DNA of 64,000 nt from Enterococcus wangshanyuanii (lineage in GTDB: Bacteria > Bacillota > Bacilli > Lactobacillales > Enterococcaceae), in assembly GCF_002197645.1 (NCBI RefSeq), contig NZ_CP021874.1:1798001-1862000 (forward strand), read 5' to 3'. A model generated the notes under the pieces. It had not been told where the DNA came from. It saw only the letters and a list, made by a program, of their open reading frames with translations, and searched no databases. Positions 1 to 9,587 of this stretch are shown piece by piece (position 1 is the first letter of the stretch; each line of letters starts with the position of its first letter). Position numbers and translations under genes: made by a program.

Positions 1-958
1 CTAAATCAGCAATATGTTCAGCAGAGTAACCAACGATTGCAGGATTAACTGCATATTTTCCTTCGTTCATTACTGCATCTTCAAGTTTTTGTAATTCATT
101 TGGTTTTACGAAGTACACTTGGTGTGCTTCAAATTCAGCTTTAACAGCTGCATAAATCTCTTTATCTACGATCACAGCTTGTTCAGAAGCACAAATCATT
201 CCATTATCGAATGATTTTGAAACGATCAAGTCGTTTACAGCACGTTTGATTTTAGCTGATTTTTCAATATAAGAAGGAACGTTACCAGGACCTACTCCTA
301 ATGCTGGTTTACCAGTTGAGTAAGCTGATTTCACCATACCTGCACCACCAGTGGCTAAAACGATGGCGATTCCCGGATGGTTCATCAAACCAGAAGTTGC
401 TTCTAATGATGGTTGTTCGATCCATTGTACACAGTTTTCAGGAGCACCTGCTTTGATTGCAGCATCACGAACGATACGTGCTGCTTCTGCAGAACATTTT
501 TGTGCGCTTGGGTGGAATGCAAAAACGATTGGGTTACGTGTTTTAAGTGCGATCAAGGCTTTAAAAATTGTTGTTGATGTTGGATTTGTTGTTGGTGTTA
601 CTCCGCAAACCACACCGACAGGCTCAGCAATTTCGATCAAACCAGTTTGGTCATCTTTATTGATCACACCAACTGTTTTATCATGCTTGATGCTGTTCCA
701 GATATATTCAGAGGCATACATATTTTTGATTGCTTTATCTTCATAAATTCCGCGTCCAGTTTCTTCAACAGCCATTTTTGCTAGTGGCATATGTTGATCT
801 AAAGCAGCCATTGCCATTTGATGCACAATATGGTCAACCTTCGCTTGATCAAAATCTTCCATTTCTTTTAAAGCAACATTTGCTTTTTTCGCTAACTCAT
901 CGATCATTGCTGCTACATCAGTTGTTTGAGTCTCTTCTTTCTTGGTTGTTTTAGCCAT
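1..958 (-). CDS. adhE: Bifunctional acetaldehyde-CoA/alcohol dehydrogenase AdhE (5' part, continues beyond window)
   Basis: Only the first about 319 codons are inside the window; the gene runs off the left edge. Translation starts MAKTTKKEETQTTD at an ATG ending at 958 behind an AGGAGG site. The visible part is the N-terminal aldehyde dehydrogenase half: CGVTPTTNPTSTTIFK, then NPIVFAFHP, and the catalytic-cysteine stretch SFDNGMICASEQ near residue 256. AdhE reduces acetyl-CoA to acetaldehyde and then ethanol, regenerating NAD+ in fermentation; the C-terminal iron-dependent alcohol dehydrogenase half is expected outside the window. Two Rex-like sites flank a good promoter just upstream, so redox control is likely. 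Confidence 0.95.
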   Translation of the reverse strand, partial: MAKTTKKEETQTTDVAAMIDELAKKANVALKEMEDFDQAKVDHIVHQMAMAALDQHMPLAKMAVEETGRGIYEDKAIKNMYASEYIWNSIKHDKTVGVINKDDQTGLIEIAEPVGVVCGVTPTTNPTSTTIFKALIALKTRNPIVFAFHPSAQKCSAEAARIVRDAAIKAGAPENCVQWIEQPSLEATSGLMNHPGIAIVLATGGAGMVKSAYSTGKPALGVGPGNVPSYIEKSAKIKRAVNDLIVSKSFDNGMICASEQAVIVDKEIYAAVKAEFEAHQVYFVKPNELQKLEDAVMNEGKYAVNPAIVGYSAEHIADL

Positions 959-996
959 TTTAAAATCCTCCTGAAAAATGAATCATGTATTTTTGT

Positions 997-1072
997 TTGT
1001 TAACCATTTCACATACATATCATACAACAATATTTTTTTCTTGTAAATAGTTTTTTGTGATTTTTTTCACAT
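997..1072 (-). promoter_or_regulatory. adhE promoter flanked by two Rex-like operators
   Basis: Reading toward adhE, a TTTACA -35 (1042-1047) and TATGAT -10 (1019-1024) are separated by exactly 17 bp. An 18-bp inverted repeat TTGTGATTTTTTTCACAT (1055-1072) lies just before the -35. A second, TTGTTAACCATTTCACAT (997-1014), covers the expected start of transcription. Both resemble the Rex consensus TTGTGAAATATTTCACAA. Rex is an NADH-sensing repressor known to control adhE in Gram-positive bacteria; that it binds here is inferred. Confidence 0.75.
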
Positions 1073-1084
1073 TTGTTTGAAAAT

Positions 1085-1125
1085 TTAAAAACAGACTTTT
1101 TTCAAATTAATAAAAAAAGTCTGTT
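1085..1125 (-). terminator. Terminator of the RelA/SpoT-domain gene
   Basis: Arms AACAGACTTTTTT and AAAAAAAGTCTGTT form a hairpin followed, in the minus direction, by a T-rich tail. It sits between the alarmone synthetase stop and the adhE promoter and insulates adhE from readthrough. Confidence 0.7.
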
Positions 1126-1168
1126 CATTACTTTCTTTTCTACTATAAACTAAAAATAATCTACCATA

Positions 1169-2281
1169 TTACTTAGTTTTAGTTGCAGCTTTCTTATAAA
1201 ACTTTTGAAATTCAGCATAACGTTTTTTGGTTGCCCTGTCTCCGATACCCAAGCGACTATAAACTTCCTGCAAGACTTCTAACCCTAATTCATTTTTAAT
1301 CACTAAGTAATAACAACAATAAAAGAAAATGCCTCTGTCAGCAATTGAATCTGAGTCTATTAAAGAAAGAATCATCATTTCTTTTGATTTATTTAAAAGA
1401 TACTTTAATTGATCAATTGTATTAATATCTAAATAATTTAACGCATCAACTATATCATCGATATCAGCCGAAGTAGAATAATACTTTGTTTTCAATCCAA
1501 GTTTCTTTTCTAAATAATCAACATGCTGTGTAAAAAAATCAGAGTCCATCAGTTTCTTTATAGATATTCTATCAATATTTATATTTTGATCTTGTCCAGT
1601 AATAAGAGACCCTTTAACAGCTTCTTGATAAGAGTCTAGTTTATTTCTAATACTAAGAAATTCTTTATCTGCAAGCTCTAGAAGACTTGACAGCCTTGAA
1701 AAATCTCTGCGAATTTCTTTTGGAATCCCGACACTTGATTTATAGCCAAGATCATGTTCAATTTCTGCCCAAGTATGTTGTAGGATACTTCTAATTTGGA
1801 TTTCAAACTTACAATCGGAAAAAGAAGTATATTCGCTTAAACATTGTCTTTCTTCAGATAAAGATACAATATAATGTAAAGATAAATAGCCAAATCTATC
1901 TGGTTCTATCGCTTTTCTCTTATCAATTGAATTACCTTGATCTACAAGAAACTCTCTTTCAATAATATCAGCAATTTTATCTACATCATCACTATAAAAT
2001 GTGCATATACGAATACCACAAATATCCGTTATATCTTCTAGTTTATTGTATTTATAAGACCGCTTGTCTTCACTAGACAACACTGTTTGCTTTTTCTCTA
2101 TTTTTTTCTCTAAGCTTTGTTTTTCTTTCACTCTAGATTGTATGGAACTAATTTTTATATTGTCATTTTGTATCAAAATCATAAGTAAATTTTCAACTTG
2201 TTTAGCAAATGATTCATAAACTTTATGCTTTTTATCATATTCCTTTAAAATTTCTGTTTTTTTGTCATCAAGTTCCCGCAT
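1169..2281 (-). CDS. Solitary RelA/SpoT-domain nucleotide pyrophosphokinase (small alarmone synthetase-like, 370 aa)
   Basis: This protein has a (p)ppGpp-synthetase domain without an HD hydrolase, TGS or ACT domain. Visible motifs are EDITDICGIRICTFYSDDV (residues 82-100), RFGYLSLHY (129-137, the GYRSxHY-like motif) and FEIQIRSILQHTWAEIEHDL (159-178), so the catalytic Asp and Glu positions look intact. A charged helix precedes the domain and about 190 helical residues follow it, making it much longer than housekeeping RelQ/RelP (about 210 aa). It transfers pyrophosphate from ATP to a nucleotide, or, in toxic relatives, to tRNA; which of these cannot be told from sequence. It stands alone between adhE and the comN-yajC-tgt genes with its own terminator, suggesting an accessory insertion. 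The ATG at 2281 follows an ACGGAGGT site. Confidence 0.85.
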   Translation of the reverse strand: MRELDDKKTEILKEYDKKHKVYESFAKQVENLLMILIQNDNIKISSIQSRVKEKQSLEKKIEKKQTVLSSEDKRSYKYNKLEDITDICGIRICTFYSDDVDKIADIIEREFLVDQGNSIDKRKAIEPDRFGYLSLHYIVSLSEERQCLSEYTSFSDCKFEIQIRSILQHTWAEIEHDLGYKSSVGIPKEIRRDFSRLSSLLELADKEFLSIRNKLDSYQEAVKGSLITGQDQNINIDRISIKKLMDSDFFTQHVDYLEKKLGLKTKYYSTSADIDDIVDALNYLDINTIDQLKYLLNKSKEMMILSLIDSDSIADRGIFFYCCYYLVIKNELGLEVLQEVYSRLGIGDRATKKRYAEFQKFYKKAATKTK

Positions 2282-2499
2282 ATACTTGACCTCCGTATAC
2301 GTTAATGTAATCAGTCATCAACTAATTTTTTTCGCACTTTTATTCCCATATAACTCTTATGAACTGTCAGCTAGGTAAAGAATATTCCTTTAAAAAAAAA
2401 TTCATTAGATTCATAATATAATAAACTCTTTATATACTTTATCACATTAAGACATTTATTTTAACCAAAATTTAAATATCGTGTTCATTATTTTTAATA

Positions 2500-2550
2500 A
2501 AAATAAAAAGATCTCCAAACGTTAAATCGTTAGACCTAACATTTGGAGAT
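2500..2550 (-). terminator. Terminator after the comN-like gene
   Basis: ATCTCCAAA and TTTGGAGAT arms, extended by GTTA/TAAC, are followed in the minus direction by CTTTTTATTTTTATT. This closes the comN-like transcript. The remainder of 2282-2500 is AT-rich leader for the alarmone synthetase gene with no further gene visible. Confidence 0.75.
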
Positions 2551-2562
2551 TTATTTACTAAT

Positions 2563-2814
2563 TTAAAATAAGTCCTTCAAATCCTGCCAGTCATTGATCG
2601 TCAATCGGCTGGTTTGTGCAACCAACTGCTGATAATCAAAAAATTCATTTGGCTTAATATGTAAAATGTCTTCTCGACAGGCTTGAATCGATGATGGTGC
2701 TGCCTTTTTCCAACGATAAGAAACAAGATAATGCATCAATTCTTTTTCATCGACCGAGGAATAACCAAGCTTTCGAAAAGATTCGCAGGTTGTTTTTAAT
2801 TCTTTTTTCACCAA
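2563..2814 (-). CDS. ComN-like post-transcriptional regulator family protein (83 aa)
   Basis: A small soluble protein (SFRKLGYSSVDEKELMHYL ... WKKAAPSSIQACREDILHIK) that matches in length and layout the post-transcriptional regulator family typified by Bacillus ComN, which acts on comE mRNA and binds DivIVA. Its place next to yajC fits, because the Bacillus homologue also lies near Sec genes. The end contains NDWQDLKDL. No strong Shine-Dalgarno is visible before either possible start (TTG at 2814 or GTG at 2811), so the exact N-terminus is uncertain. The assignment rests on family resemblance and context; the role in this organism is inferred. Confidence 0.7.
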   Translation of the reverse strand: MVKKELKTTCESFRKLGYSSVDEKELMHYLVSYRWKKAAPSSIQACREDILHIKPNEFFDYQQLVAQTSRLTINDWQDLKDLF

Positions 2815-2910
2815 AAAACGCTGGCGCCAAGATAACTTTTCGATGACGCATCCCTTCTTTCTAAAGAATCAACTATGTAATAAACTGAATTTTGTTAAGG
2901 CGATCTCTAT

Positions 2911-2940
2911 TAGAAAGAAAAAATTCCAGCAAGCTGGAAT
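2911..2940 (-). terminator. Terminator directly after yajC
   Basis: ATTCCAGC and GCTGGAAT arms with a two-base loop overlap the yajC stop codon; in the minus direction the stem is followed by TTTTTTCTTTCT. Confidence 0.75.
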
Positions 2941-3311
2941 TATTCTTTCGTTTCGTCGTTGTCAGAAGTTTCAATTGTTGTTGGTTCTTCCACAATTGTT
3001 TCTTCTTTTGTTTCAACAACTGTTACATCGCTATCGTTTGTTACAGTCGTACCTGGTTTTACAGTTTTGATCGCTGCACGATCAAATTCTAAAACGATTC
3101 CTTCACAATCGATCAAGACCGTTTTCTTTACACTGTCAAACTCAGAAATCACTCCATGTAACCCGCCGATCGTGACTACTTCATCGCCCACTTTCATTGC
3201 GTCTAAAAGTGTTTGACGTTCATTTTGTTGCTTCTTTTGCGAACGTGTCATGAAAAACATCATTCCTGCTAAAAGAATTAATGGTAAAATAAACGAAAGT
3301 CCTCCGCCCAT
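2940..3311 (-). CDS. yajC: Sec translocase accessory subunit YajC (123 aa)
   Basis: A single N-terminal membrane helix (GGGLSFILPLILLAGMMFFM) is followed by the family signature TRSQKKQQ and a small beta-rich cytosolic domain (LLDAMKVGDEVVTIGGLHGV). YajC associates with SecDF in the Sec translocon. The C-terminus is an acidic, Thr/Glu-rich tail (TIVEEPTTIETSDNDETKE), longer than in minimal YajC proteins. It lies 81 bp downstream of tgt in the same direction, the usual tgt-yajC pairing, so the two are probably cotranscribed, with a terminator at the yajC stop. Confidence 0.93.
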   Translation of the reverse strand: MGGGLSFILPLILLAGMMFFMTRSQKKQQNERQTLLDAMKVGDEVVTIGGLHGVISEFDSVKKTVLIDCEGIVLEFDRAAIKTVKPGTTVTNDSDVTVVETKEETIVEEPTTIETSDNDETKE

Positions 3312-3392
3312 TCTTATTCACCTCTCTATCATATAATCACTAGTTTACTGTAACAAAACTTCGTTTACAACACCAGTCTTTTGATTAAATTA

Positions 3393-4538
<1,146 letters not shown>

Positions 4539-4644
4539 TCATTTCCCTACTTTCTTTTGTAAATTCACGCTTTCCTCATCATACTTTTTTTTTTGCGTCT
4601 TTGCAAGGTTTTACAGGCTTTCTTTAGGATATCCTTAGACAACC

Positions 4645-4692
4645 AAAAGAGCTTTGAACAGACCTTAATAAGTGATGTTCAAAACTCCTTTT
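4645..4692 (-). terminator. Terminator after the GldA-family gene
   Basis: Imperfect arms AAAAGAGCTTTGAACA and TGTTCAAAACTCCTTTT enclose a 15-nt loop downstream of the dehydrogenase gene; the T-tail is short, so efficiency is uncertain. Confidence 0.55.
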
Positions 4693-4765
4693 CATTATCA
4701 AAAATAACTATGATTATAAAATAGTTTACTCCGTACTTGAGATGGATGGTTCAGCATCAAACCAT

Positions 4766-5854
4766 TTAGTTTTGATTCATTGCTGCCTCCAACTTTATCA
4801 TGGCATTTTTCACTACATCTGGAGTAATTTTTTCTTTCATATAATGAATCGTTTCATGCGGCTCAGCAGCGCGTTCTGCAACTTGTTGATACTCTTCTTC
4901 TGTTAAAGTCATATTCATCTCTTTCAATGAAATCGGTAATTGTAACTCATGATAAAATGGAATCAACTTTTCGATTTCAGTCCATTTATCCTCGATCACC
5001 AACTGAACAAACACGCCATAAGCAACCTTATTTCCGTGCAATTGTTTGTGACTTTCTGGTAAAATCGTCAATGCATCATGAATCGAATGTGCACCTGCCG
5101 TCCGACCATAATCATCACCAAAACCGCCGACCATTCCACCTAACAAAATATTGGTTTCAACAACATTTAAAAAAGCTTGATTGATTTCTTGCTTCCGCAT
5201 CGCTTCAAGAGCTTCATGACTATTGGCCAATAACACTTCACGACATTTTTGCGCTGCAAAAGCTGCCACCTGTATCTCTATTGATTGGACAGATAACTGC
5301 GAAATCATTGCATCTGCTTCATACCATTTAGCAACTGTATCACCAATTCCTGCGACCATCAATTCAACTGGTGAATTCAAAATGACTTTCGGTTCGATCA
5401 AAACCAGTGCATTGCTTTTGGCAAATACGTCATAACGGACCATTGAACCTGCTTGATCATAAATAACACTCAAAGGTGTATATGCCGCACAGGTTGCAGC
5501 TAACGTTGGTAAAATCAATACTGGTGTTTGACATTGATTTGCTACTGATTTACCTAGATCAGCAATTTTTCCGCCGCCTACTGCAATAATTCCCTCTAAA
5601 TCCTTTTGTTTAAATTGAGCCGTTAGCTCAGCTGTTTTTTCATCAGTACATTCTCCGCCATAATACACAAAAAATGTATCAATATGCATTAATTCCGGAA
5701 AATATTCTTTCGCTGCCTCCCATGAATCTTTCCCATGCAGTACCATGACACGTTTGATATTTCTTCTATTTAAATGGGATTCTAAATCATTCCACGCCCC
5801 AACTCGGCATTCGTATTCTTGCGGTGCTCCTCTTACTATCAATGACTGATTCAT
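4766..5854 (-). CDS. GldA/YbdH-type iron-containing alcohol dehydrogenase family protein (362 aa)
   Basis: A group III metal-dependent dehydrogenase resembling glycerol dehydrogenase and the 2-hydroxycarboxylate dehydrogenase YbdH/HcxA. The NAD-binding GGGK motif (GIIAVGGGKIADLGK) is near residue 95. LPTLAATCAAYTPLSVIY follows, and metal-ligand positions look present: Asp in GIGDTVAKWYE, His in TAGAHSIHDALT and His in LHGNKVAYG. The substrate is not predictable; polyols, glycerol or hydroxy acids are candidates. It is transcribed away from the amino-acid transporter at 6088 with a 233-bp divergent intergenic region, and its own hairpin follows. It starts at ATG 5854. Confidence 0.85.
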   Translation of the reverse strand: MNQSLIVRGAPQEYECRVGAWNDLESHLNRRNIKRVMVLHGKDSWEAAKEYFPELMHIDTFFVYYGGECTDEKTAELTAQFKQKDLEGIIAVGGGKIADLGKSVANQCQTPVLILPTLAATCAAYTPLSVIYDQAGSMVRYDVFAKSNALVLIEPKVILNSPVELMVAGIGDTVAKWYEADAMISQLSVQSIEIQVAAFAAQKCREVLLANSHEALEAMRKQEINQAFLNVVETNILLGGMVGGFGDDYGRTAGAHSIHDALTILPESHKQLHGNKVAYGVFVQLVIEDKWTEIEKLIPFYHELQLPISLKEMNMTLTEEEYQQVAERAAEPHETIHYMKEKITPDVVKNAMIKLEAAMNQN

Positions 5855-6087
5855 TCTTCTCGACCTTCCATTTTTTCTTGATTTTTATGCAAAAGCGAAC
5901 TTTTCTACATTCTTTGAATAAATCCACTTTTCCTTTCCCTTAATCTATGATATGATAATTCACATCCGAAAACAATAAATTTTTATACATTTATCCGATT
6001 TTTTCAGTATATTTATCGAAAACGCTCGAATATTTGCTTCAAAGGGTGACTTGCTTTCACTAATTCTATTATAAAGGAGATAAACAA

Positions 6088-7551
6088 ATGAAACGATGTA
6101 AAAAAGTTTTGGCACTTATCATACCCGCTCTACTGGTATTATTAACTATTCTTCCCGTCGGCACAGCCTTTGCTGAAGAAAAAGATCCTGTCTATGACAG
6201 TATTATGAAACGAGGAGAATTGATCGTTGGTCTCTCCGCCGATTATGCTCCGTATGAATTTCATGCTGATGTTGACGGCAAAGACCAAATCGTCGGGTTT
6301 GATATTTCTATCGCTCAAAAAATCGCTGATGATCTAGGCGTAAAATTAAAAATAGAAGAACTAGGTTTTGATGCCTTATTAGGTGCCTTGAAAACTGGAA
6401 AGATCGATTTGATCATCTCAGGTATGGCGCCAACGCCTGAACGTTTGAAAGAAGTTAATTTTTCTCATCCTTATATGACCGTTCAACAAAAAGTCGTTGT
6501 TAGAAAAGATGATAAAGACAGATTTCAATCGACAAATGATTTTGACGGTGTGAAAGTCGGCGTTCAAAAACAAACGACACAAGAAGAACTAGCAAAAACA
6601 GAACTAATTGGTTCTGTGCCGACTTCTTTACAAAAAGTTCCTGACATCATCATGAACTTGAAAAATAAAAAAGTAGAGGCCGCTGTATTAGAAGGGCCTG
6701 TAGCAGAAGCTTATGTTGATCGAGATACTAATTTGACCTTTGCAGATGTCACATTTGAACAAGGAGAAAAAGACGCCGCAGTTGCGATTCCCAAAAATGC
6801 ACCTGTTTTAGAGCAAAAAGTCAATGCTTCGATTCAAACGATCAACGACAATAACTTGTTGGAAGGCTATAAAAAAGAAGCTGGAAAATTAATGTTTACA
6901 GATGATGAAAGCTTTCTTGGAAAATATGGTAAATTTTATATCAGCGGTGCTGGCTATACGATTTTCCTAGCCTTTATGGGTGTTTTATTCGGGGCTATCT
7001 TAGGTGGTCTACTTGCTTTAATGAAATTGTCAAAATCAAAAATTTTACGCGGTATCGCGATCGCTTACATTGAATATGTTCGTGGTACACCGCTATTAGT
7101 TCAAATTTTTATCGTTTATTTCGGTACAGGTGTCTTAGGATTAGATTTATCGAAAATCGCAGCTGGCTGTATTGCCCTAGCTTTAAACAGTGGTGCTTAT
7201 GTCGCTGAAATCGTTCGTGCCGGAATCAATGCTGTGAATAAAGGTCAGCTAGAAGCCGCTCGTTCATTGGGTATGAATCAACCACAAGCGATGCGTTATA
7301 TCATATTGCCTCAAGCAATCAAAAATATCTTACCTGCACTTGGAAATGAATTTGTGACAGTTATCAAAGAATCTTCCGTTGTTTCTGTTATCGGTGTTTC
7401 TGAATTGATCTTCCAAGCTGGGAATGTACAAGGAGCCAGCTTCAAGCCATTCTTACCATATCTTGTTGTATCATTGATTTACTTTGTGTTGACCTTTACT
7501 ATTTCCCGCCTATTAGGTGTTGCTGAAAGGAGAATGAGTACTAGTGATTAA
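6088..7551 (+). CDS. Polar amino-acid ABC transporter, substrate-binding protein fused to permease (487 aa)
   Basis: A signal peptide ([25 protein letters not shown]) is followed by a type 3 periplasmic-binding domain (about residues 38-270, opening [18 protein letters not shown]). An ABC permease domain (about 285-487) carries the EAA-loop [20 protein letters not shown]. Fused binding protein-permease polypeptides are typical of GlnP-like glutamine/glutamate transporters in lactic acid bacteria. The final codons overlap the start of the ATPase gene by 8 bp, so the two are translationally coupled. The ATG follows AAAGGAGAT. The glutamine-like substrate is inferred from family, not determined. 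Confidence 0.93.
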   Translation: MKRCKKVLALIIPALLVLLTILPVGTAFAEEKDPVYDSIMKRGELIVGLSADYAPYEFHADVDGKDQIVGFDISIAQKIADDLGVKLKIEELGFDALLGALKTGKIDLIISGMAPTPERLKEVNFSHPYMTVQQKVVVRKDDKDRFQSTNDFDGVKVGVQKQTTQEELAKTELIGSVPTSLQKVPDIIMNLKNKKVEAAVLEGPVAEAYVDRDTNLTFADVTFEQGEKDAAVAIPKNAPVLEQKVNASIQTINDNNLLEGYKKEAGKLMFTDDESFLGKYGKFYISGAGYTIFLAFMGVLFGAILGGLLALMKLSKSKILRGIAIAYIEYVRGTPLLVQIFIVYFGTGVLGLDLSKIAAGCIALALNSGAYVAEIVRAGINAVNKGQLEAARSLGMNQPQAMRYIILPQAIKNILPALGNEFVTVIKESSVVSVIGVSELIFQAGNVQGASFKPFLPYLVVSLIYFVLTFTISRLLGVAERRMSTSD

Positions 7552-8266
7552 TATTAAAAATTTACACAAAACCTTTGGAAAAAACGAAGTCTTAAAGGGG
7601 ATCGACTTAGATGTCAAAGCAGGAGAAGTTGTCGTGATCATCGGTCCATCTGGTAGTGGAAAAAGTACCTTTCTTCGTTGTTTAAATTTACTAGAACAAC
7701 CGACAGACGGCATTATTGAGTTTGAAGGAAAAAATTTGCTGGATAAGGATACGGACATCGATACCTTACGACAAAAAATGGGCATGGTTTTCCAAAATTT
7801 TAACTTGTTCCCACACAAAACAGTCTTAGATAATCTAACGATCAGTCCAATAAAAGTTAAAAAGGAAACACCTGCCGCAGCAAAAGAGAAAGCCCTCGCT
7901 TTATTAGATCAAGTCGGCTTAAAAGATAAAAGCGACAGTTACCCTTCAAGCCTATCGGGTGGACAACAGCAACGTGTAGCAATTGCTCGAGCCTTAGCGA
8001 TGAATCCCGATGTGATGCTGTTCGATGAACCAACATCTGCACTTGATCCTGAAATGGTCGGCGAAGTGTTATCTGTAATGAAGGCTTTAGCTGTCGAAGG
8101 AATGACGATGGTCGTCGTAACCCATGAAATGGGCTTTGCTCGTGAGGTTGCAGATCGAGTGATCTTCATGGATGCTGGCATTGTTCAAGAAGAAGGAACA
8201 CCTGAAGAAATATTTGGACAACCTAAAAATCCAAGAACGCAAGACTTTTTAAGAAAAGTACTATAA
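7544..8266 (+). CDS. Polar amino-acid ABC transporter ATPase, GlnQ type (240 aa)
   Basis: A complete ABC ATPase: Walker [10 protein letters not shown] (residues about 32-40), Q-loop in [17 protein letters not shown], signature [15 protein letters not shown], Walker [14 protein letters not shown] and H-loop VTHEMGFA. It starts at a GTG inside the last codons of the fused binding protein-permease gene, so the two make one transporter with two GlnQ subunits per complex. A hairpin at 8273-8314 closes the unit. Family members import glutamine, glutamate or related polar amino acids. Confidence 0.95.
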   Translation: MINIKNLHKTFGKNEVLKGIDLDVKAGEVVVIIGPSGSGKSTFLRCLNLLEQPTDGIIEFEGKNLLDKDTDIDTLRQKMGMVFQNFNLFPHKTVLDNLTISPIKVKKETPAAAKEKALALLDQVGLKDKSDSYPSSLSGGQQQRVAIARALAMNPDVMLFDEPTSALDPEMVGEVLSVMKALAVEGMTMVVVTHEMGFAREVADRVIFMDAGIVQEEGTPEEIFGQPKNPRTQDFLRKVL

Positions 8267-8272
8267 TAAAAC

Positions 8273-8314
8273 AGAGGGCTGAGCAAATTTACAACAATTT
8301 GCTTCGCCCTCTTT
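8273..8314 (+). terminator. Terminator of the amino-acid ABC operon
   Basis: Arms AGAGGGC / GCCCTCT and inner GAGCAAATT / AATTTGCTT enclose a short loop and are followed by TTT, immediately after the ATPase stop. Confidence 0.7.
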
Positions 8315-8376
8315 AAAAATCAACAAAATAAGAATAGAATAAACGAAGAACGTACAAAGGTAACTGGAGGAAAAAT

Positions 8377-9528
8377 ATGGATATTTCAAACATTGCACAA
8401 CGTCATCAAAAACCCGCTGAAAACATTTTAATGGATATCGCTACATTAGCAAAACAAGTACCGGATTTACTGGATCTATCAATCGGTGATCCTGATTTGA
8501 TCACTGACGAAACGATCATCAACGCAGCTTTTACCGATGCTAAAAATGGTCATACAAAGTATACTGCTTCTGGCGGCAGTCAGGAGTTTCTTGATACCGT
8601 CGCAGCCTTTTATCAAAAGCAGTACGGTCTGTCTTTTGAAACAACACAAATCCGCGCCACAGTGGGGGCTTTACATGGGATGTATTTAACCCTGCAAGTA
8701 TTATTGGACCCTGATGATGAGGTAATTATTCATGAACCTTATTTCTCACCTTATAAAGATCAAGTACTTTTCGCTGGCGGCACCCCCGTCTTCATTCCGA
8801 CTTACGAAGAGGATGGATTTCAAATCAATATCGATGTCTTAAAAGCAGCAATCACAGACAAAACAAAAGCAATCATCATCAATTCTCCAAATAATCCAAC
8901 AGGCGCTGTTTTTTCATCCGAAACATTTAAGGCGATTGCAGATCTTGCTATTGAACATAATTTTTATATTCTTTCGGATGAAGTCTACGAAGCTTTTTGT
9001 TTTTATGATGATTTTGTGCCGATGGCTGCCTTTGCTCCCGAAAACACGATTACATTCAGCAGCTTCTCAAAAGCCTTTGCTATGACAGGCTGGCGGATTG
9101 GTTACATGATCGCACCAGATTATATTAATGATGCAGCAAAACTAATTAACGAAAGCATCACGTATTCGGCTCCAAGTCCCTCACAGCAAGCAGGGATTTA
9201 TGCTCTTATCCATTCTGAAGAATTAGTTCCTAAAGTAGTCACTGTATTTAAAGAGCGTCTGGAATATTTGGAACAACGAATCGCCCAAATTCCTTTTCTC
9301 TCTTTACATCCTGTAAAAGGTAGCATGTATGCATTTATCAATATTTCTAAAACAGGATTAACATCTGTTCCTTTTGTTGAAAAAGTGTTGAAAGAAACCA
9401 ACGTCCTGATGATACCGGGAAAAGCTTTCGGTGAAACAACTGGTGATGCATATGTACGTTTGGCAGCTACTCAGGATATAAGTGTTTTAAAAGAGGCTTT
9501 TGACCGAATAGAAAAAATGTCCTTTTAA
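8377..9528 (+). CDS. Class I/II PLP-dependent aminotransferase (383 aa)
   Basis: Fold type I aminotransferase: LSIGDPDLITDE at the N-terminus, NSPNNPTGAVFS around residue 170, LSDEVYEAFCF with the PLP-ring Asp, and SSFSKAFAMTGWRIGY with the Schiff-base Lys near residue 233. A terminal RLAATQD supplies the substrate-carboxylate Arg. It resembles aspartate or aromatic aminotransferases of the AspC/PatA group; the amino donor cannot be fixed. It lies 110 bp after the amino-acid transporter terminator with its own CTGGAGG site, so it may be expressed separately. A strong hairpin follows the stop. Confidence 0.88.
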   Translation: MDISNIAQRHQKPAENILMDIATLAKQVPDLLDLSIGDPDLITDETIINAAFTDAKNGHTKYTASGGSQEFLDTVAAFYQKQYGLSFETTQIRATVGALHGMYLTLQVLLDPDDEVIIHEPYFSPYKDQVLFAGGTPVFIPTYEEDGFQINIDVLKAAITDKTKAIIINSPNNPTGAVFSSETFKAIADLAIEHNFYILSDEVYEAFCFYDDFVPMAAFAPENTITFSSFSKAFAMTGWRIGYMIAPDYINDAAKLINESITYSAPSPSQQAGIYALIHSEELVPKVVTVFKERLEYLEQRIAQIPFLSLHPVKGSMYAFINISKTGLTSVPFVEKVLKETNVLMIPGKAFGETTGDAYVRLAATQDISVLKEAFDRIEKMSF

Positions 9529-9530
9529 TT

Positions 9531-9582
9531 AAAAAGAGTTGTCCTTTTTCCAAAACATGATGAAAAAGGACAATTCTTTTTT
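9531..9582. terminator. Bidirectional terminator between the aminotransferase and the biofilm operon
   Basis: AAAAAGAgTTGTCCTTTTTC pairs with GAAAAAGGACAA(TTC)TTTTTT. The stem has A-rich and T-rich flanks on opposite sides, so it can end both the plus-strand aminotransferase transcript and the minus-strand operon ending at 9588. Confidence 0.8.
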
Positions 9583-9587
9583 GATTT

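Noticed and set aside
2840-3311. Plus-strand frames opposite yajC and comN
   Set aside because: They are antisense shadows of well-supported genes, with low-complexity translations and no start signals.
6000-6020. CodY-box-like GATTTTTTCAGTATATT before the amino-acid ABC operon
   Set aside because: Four mismatches to AATTTTCWGAAAATT in an AT-rich region; not distinguishable from chance.
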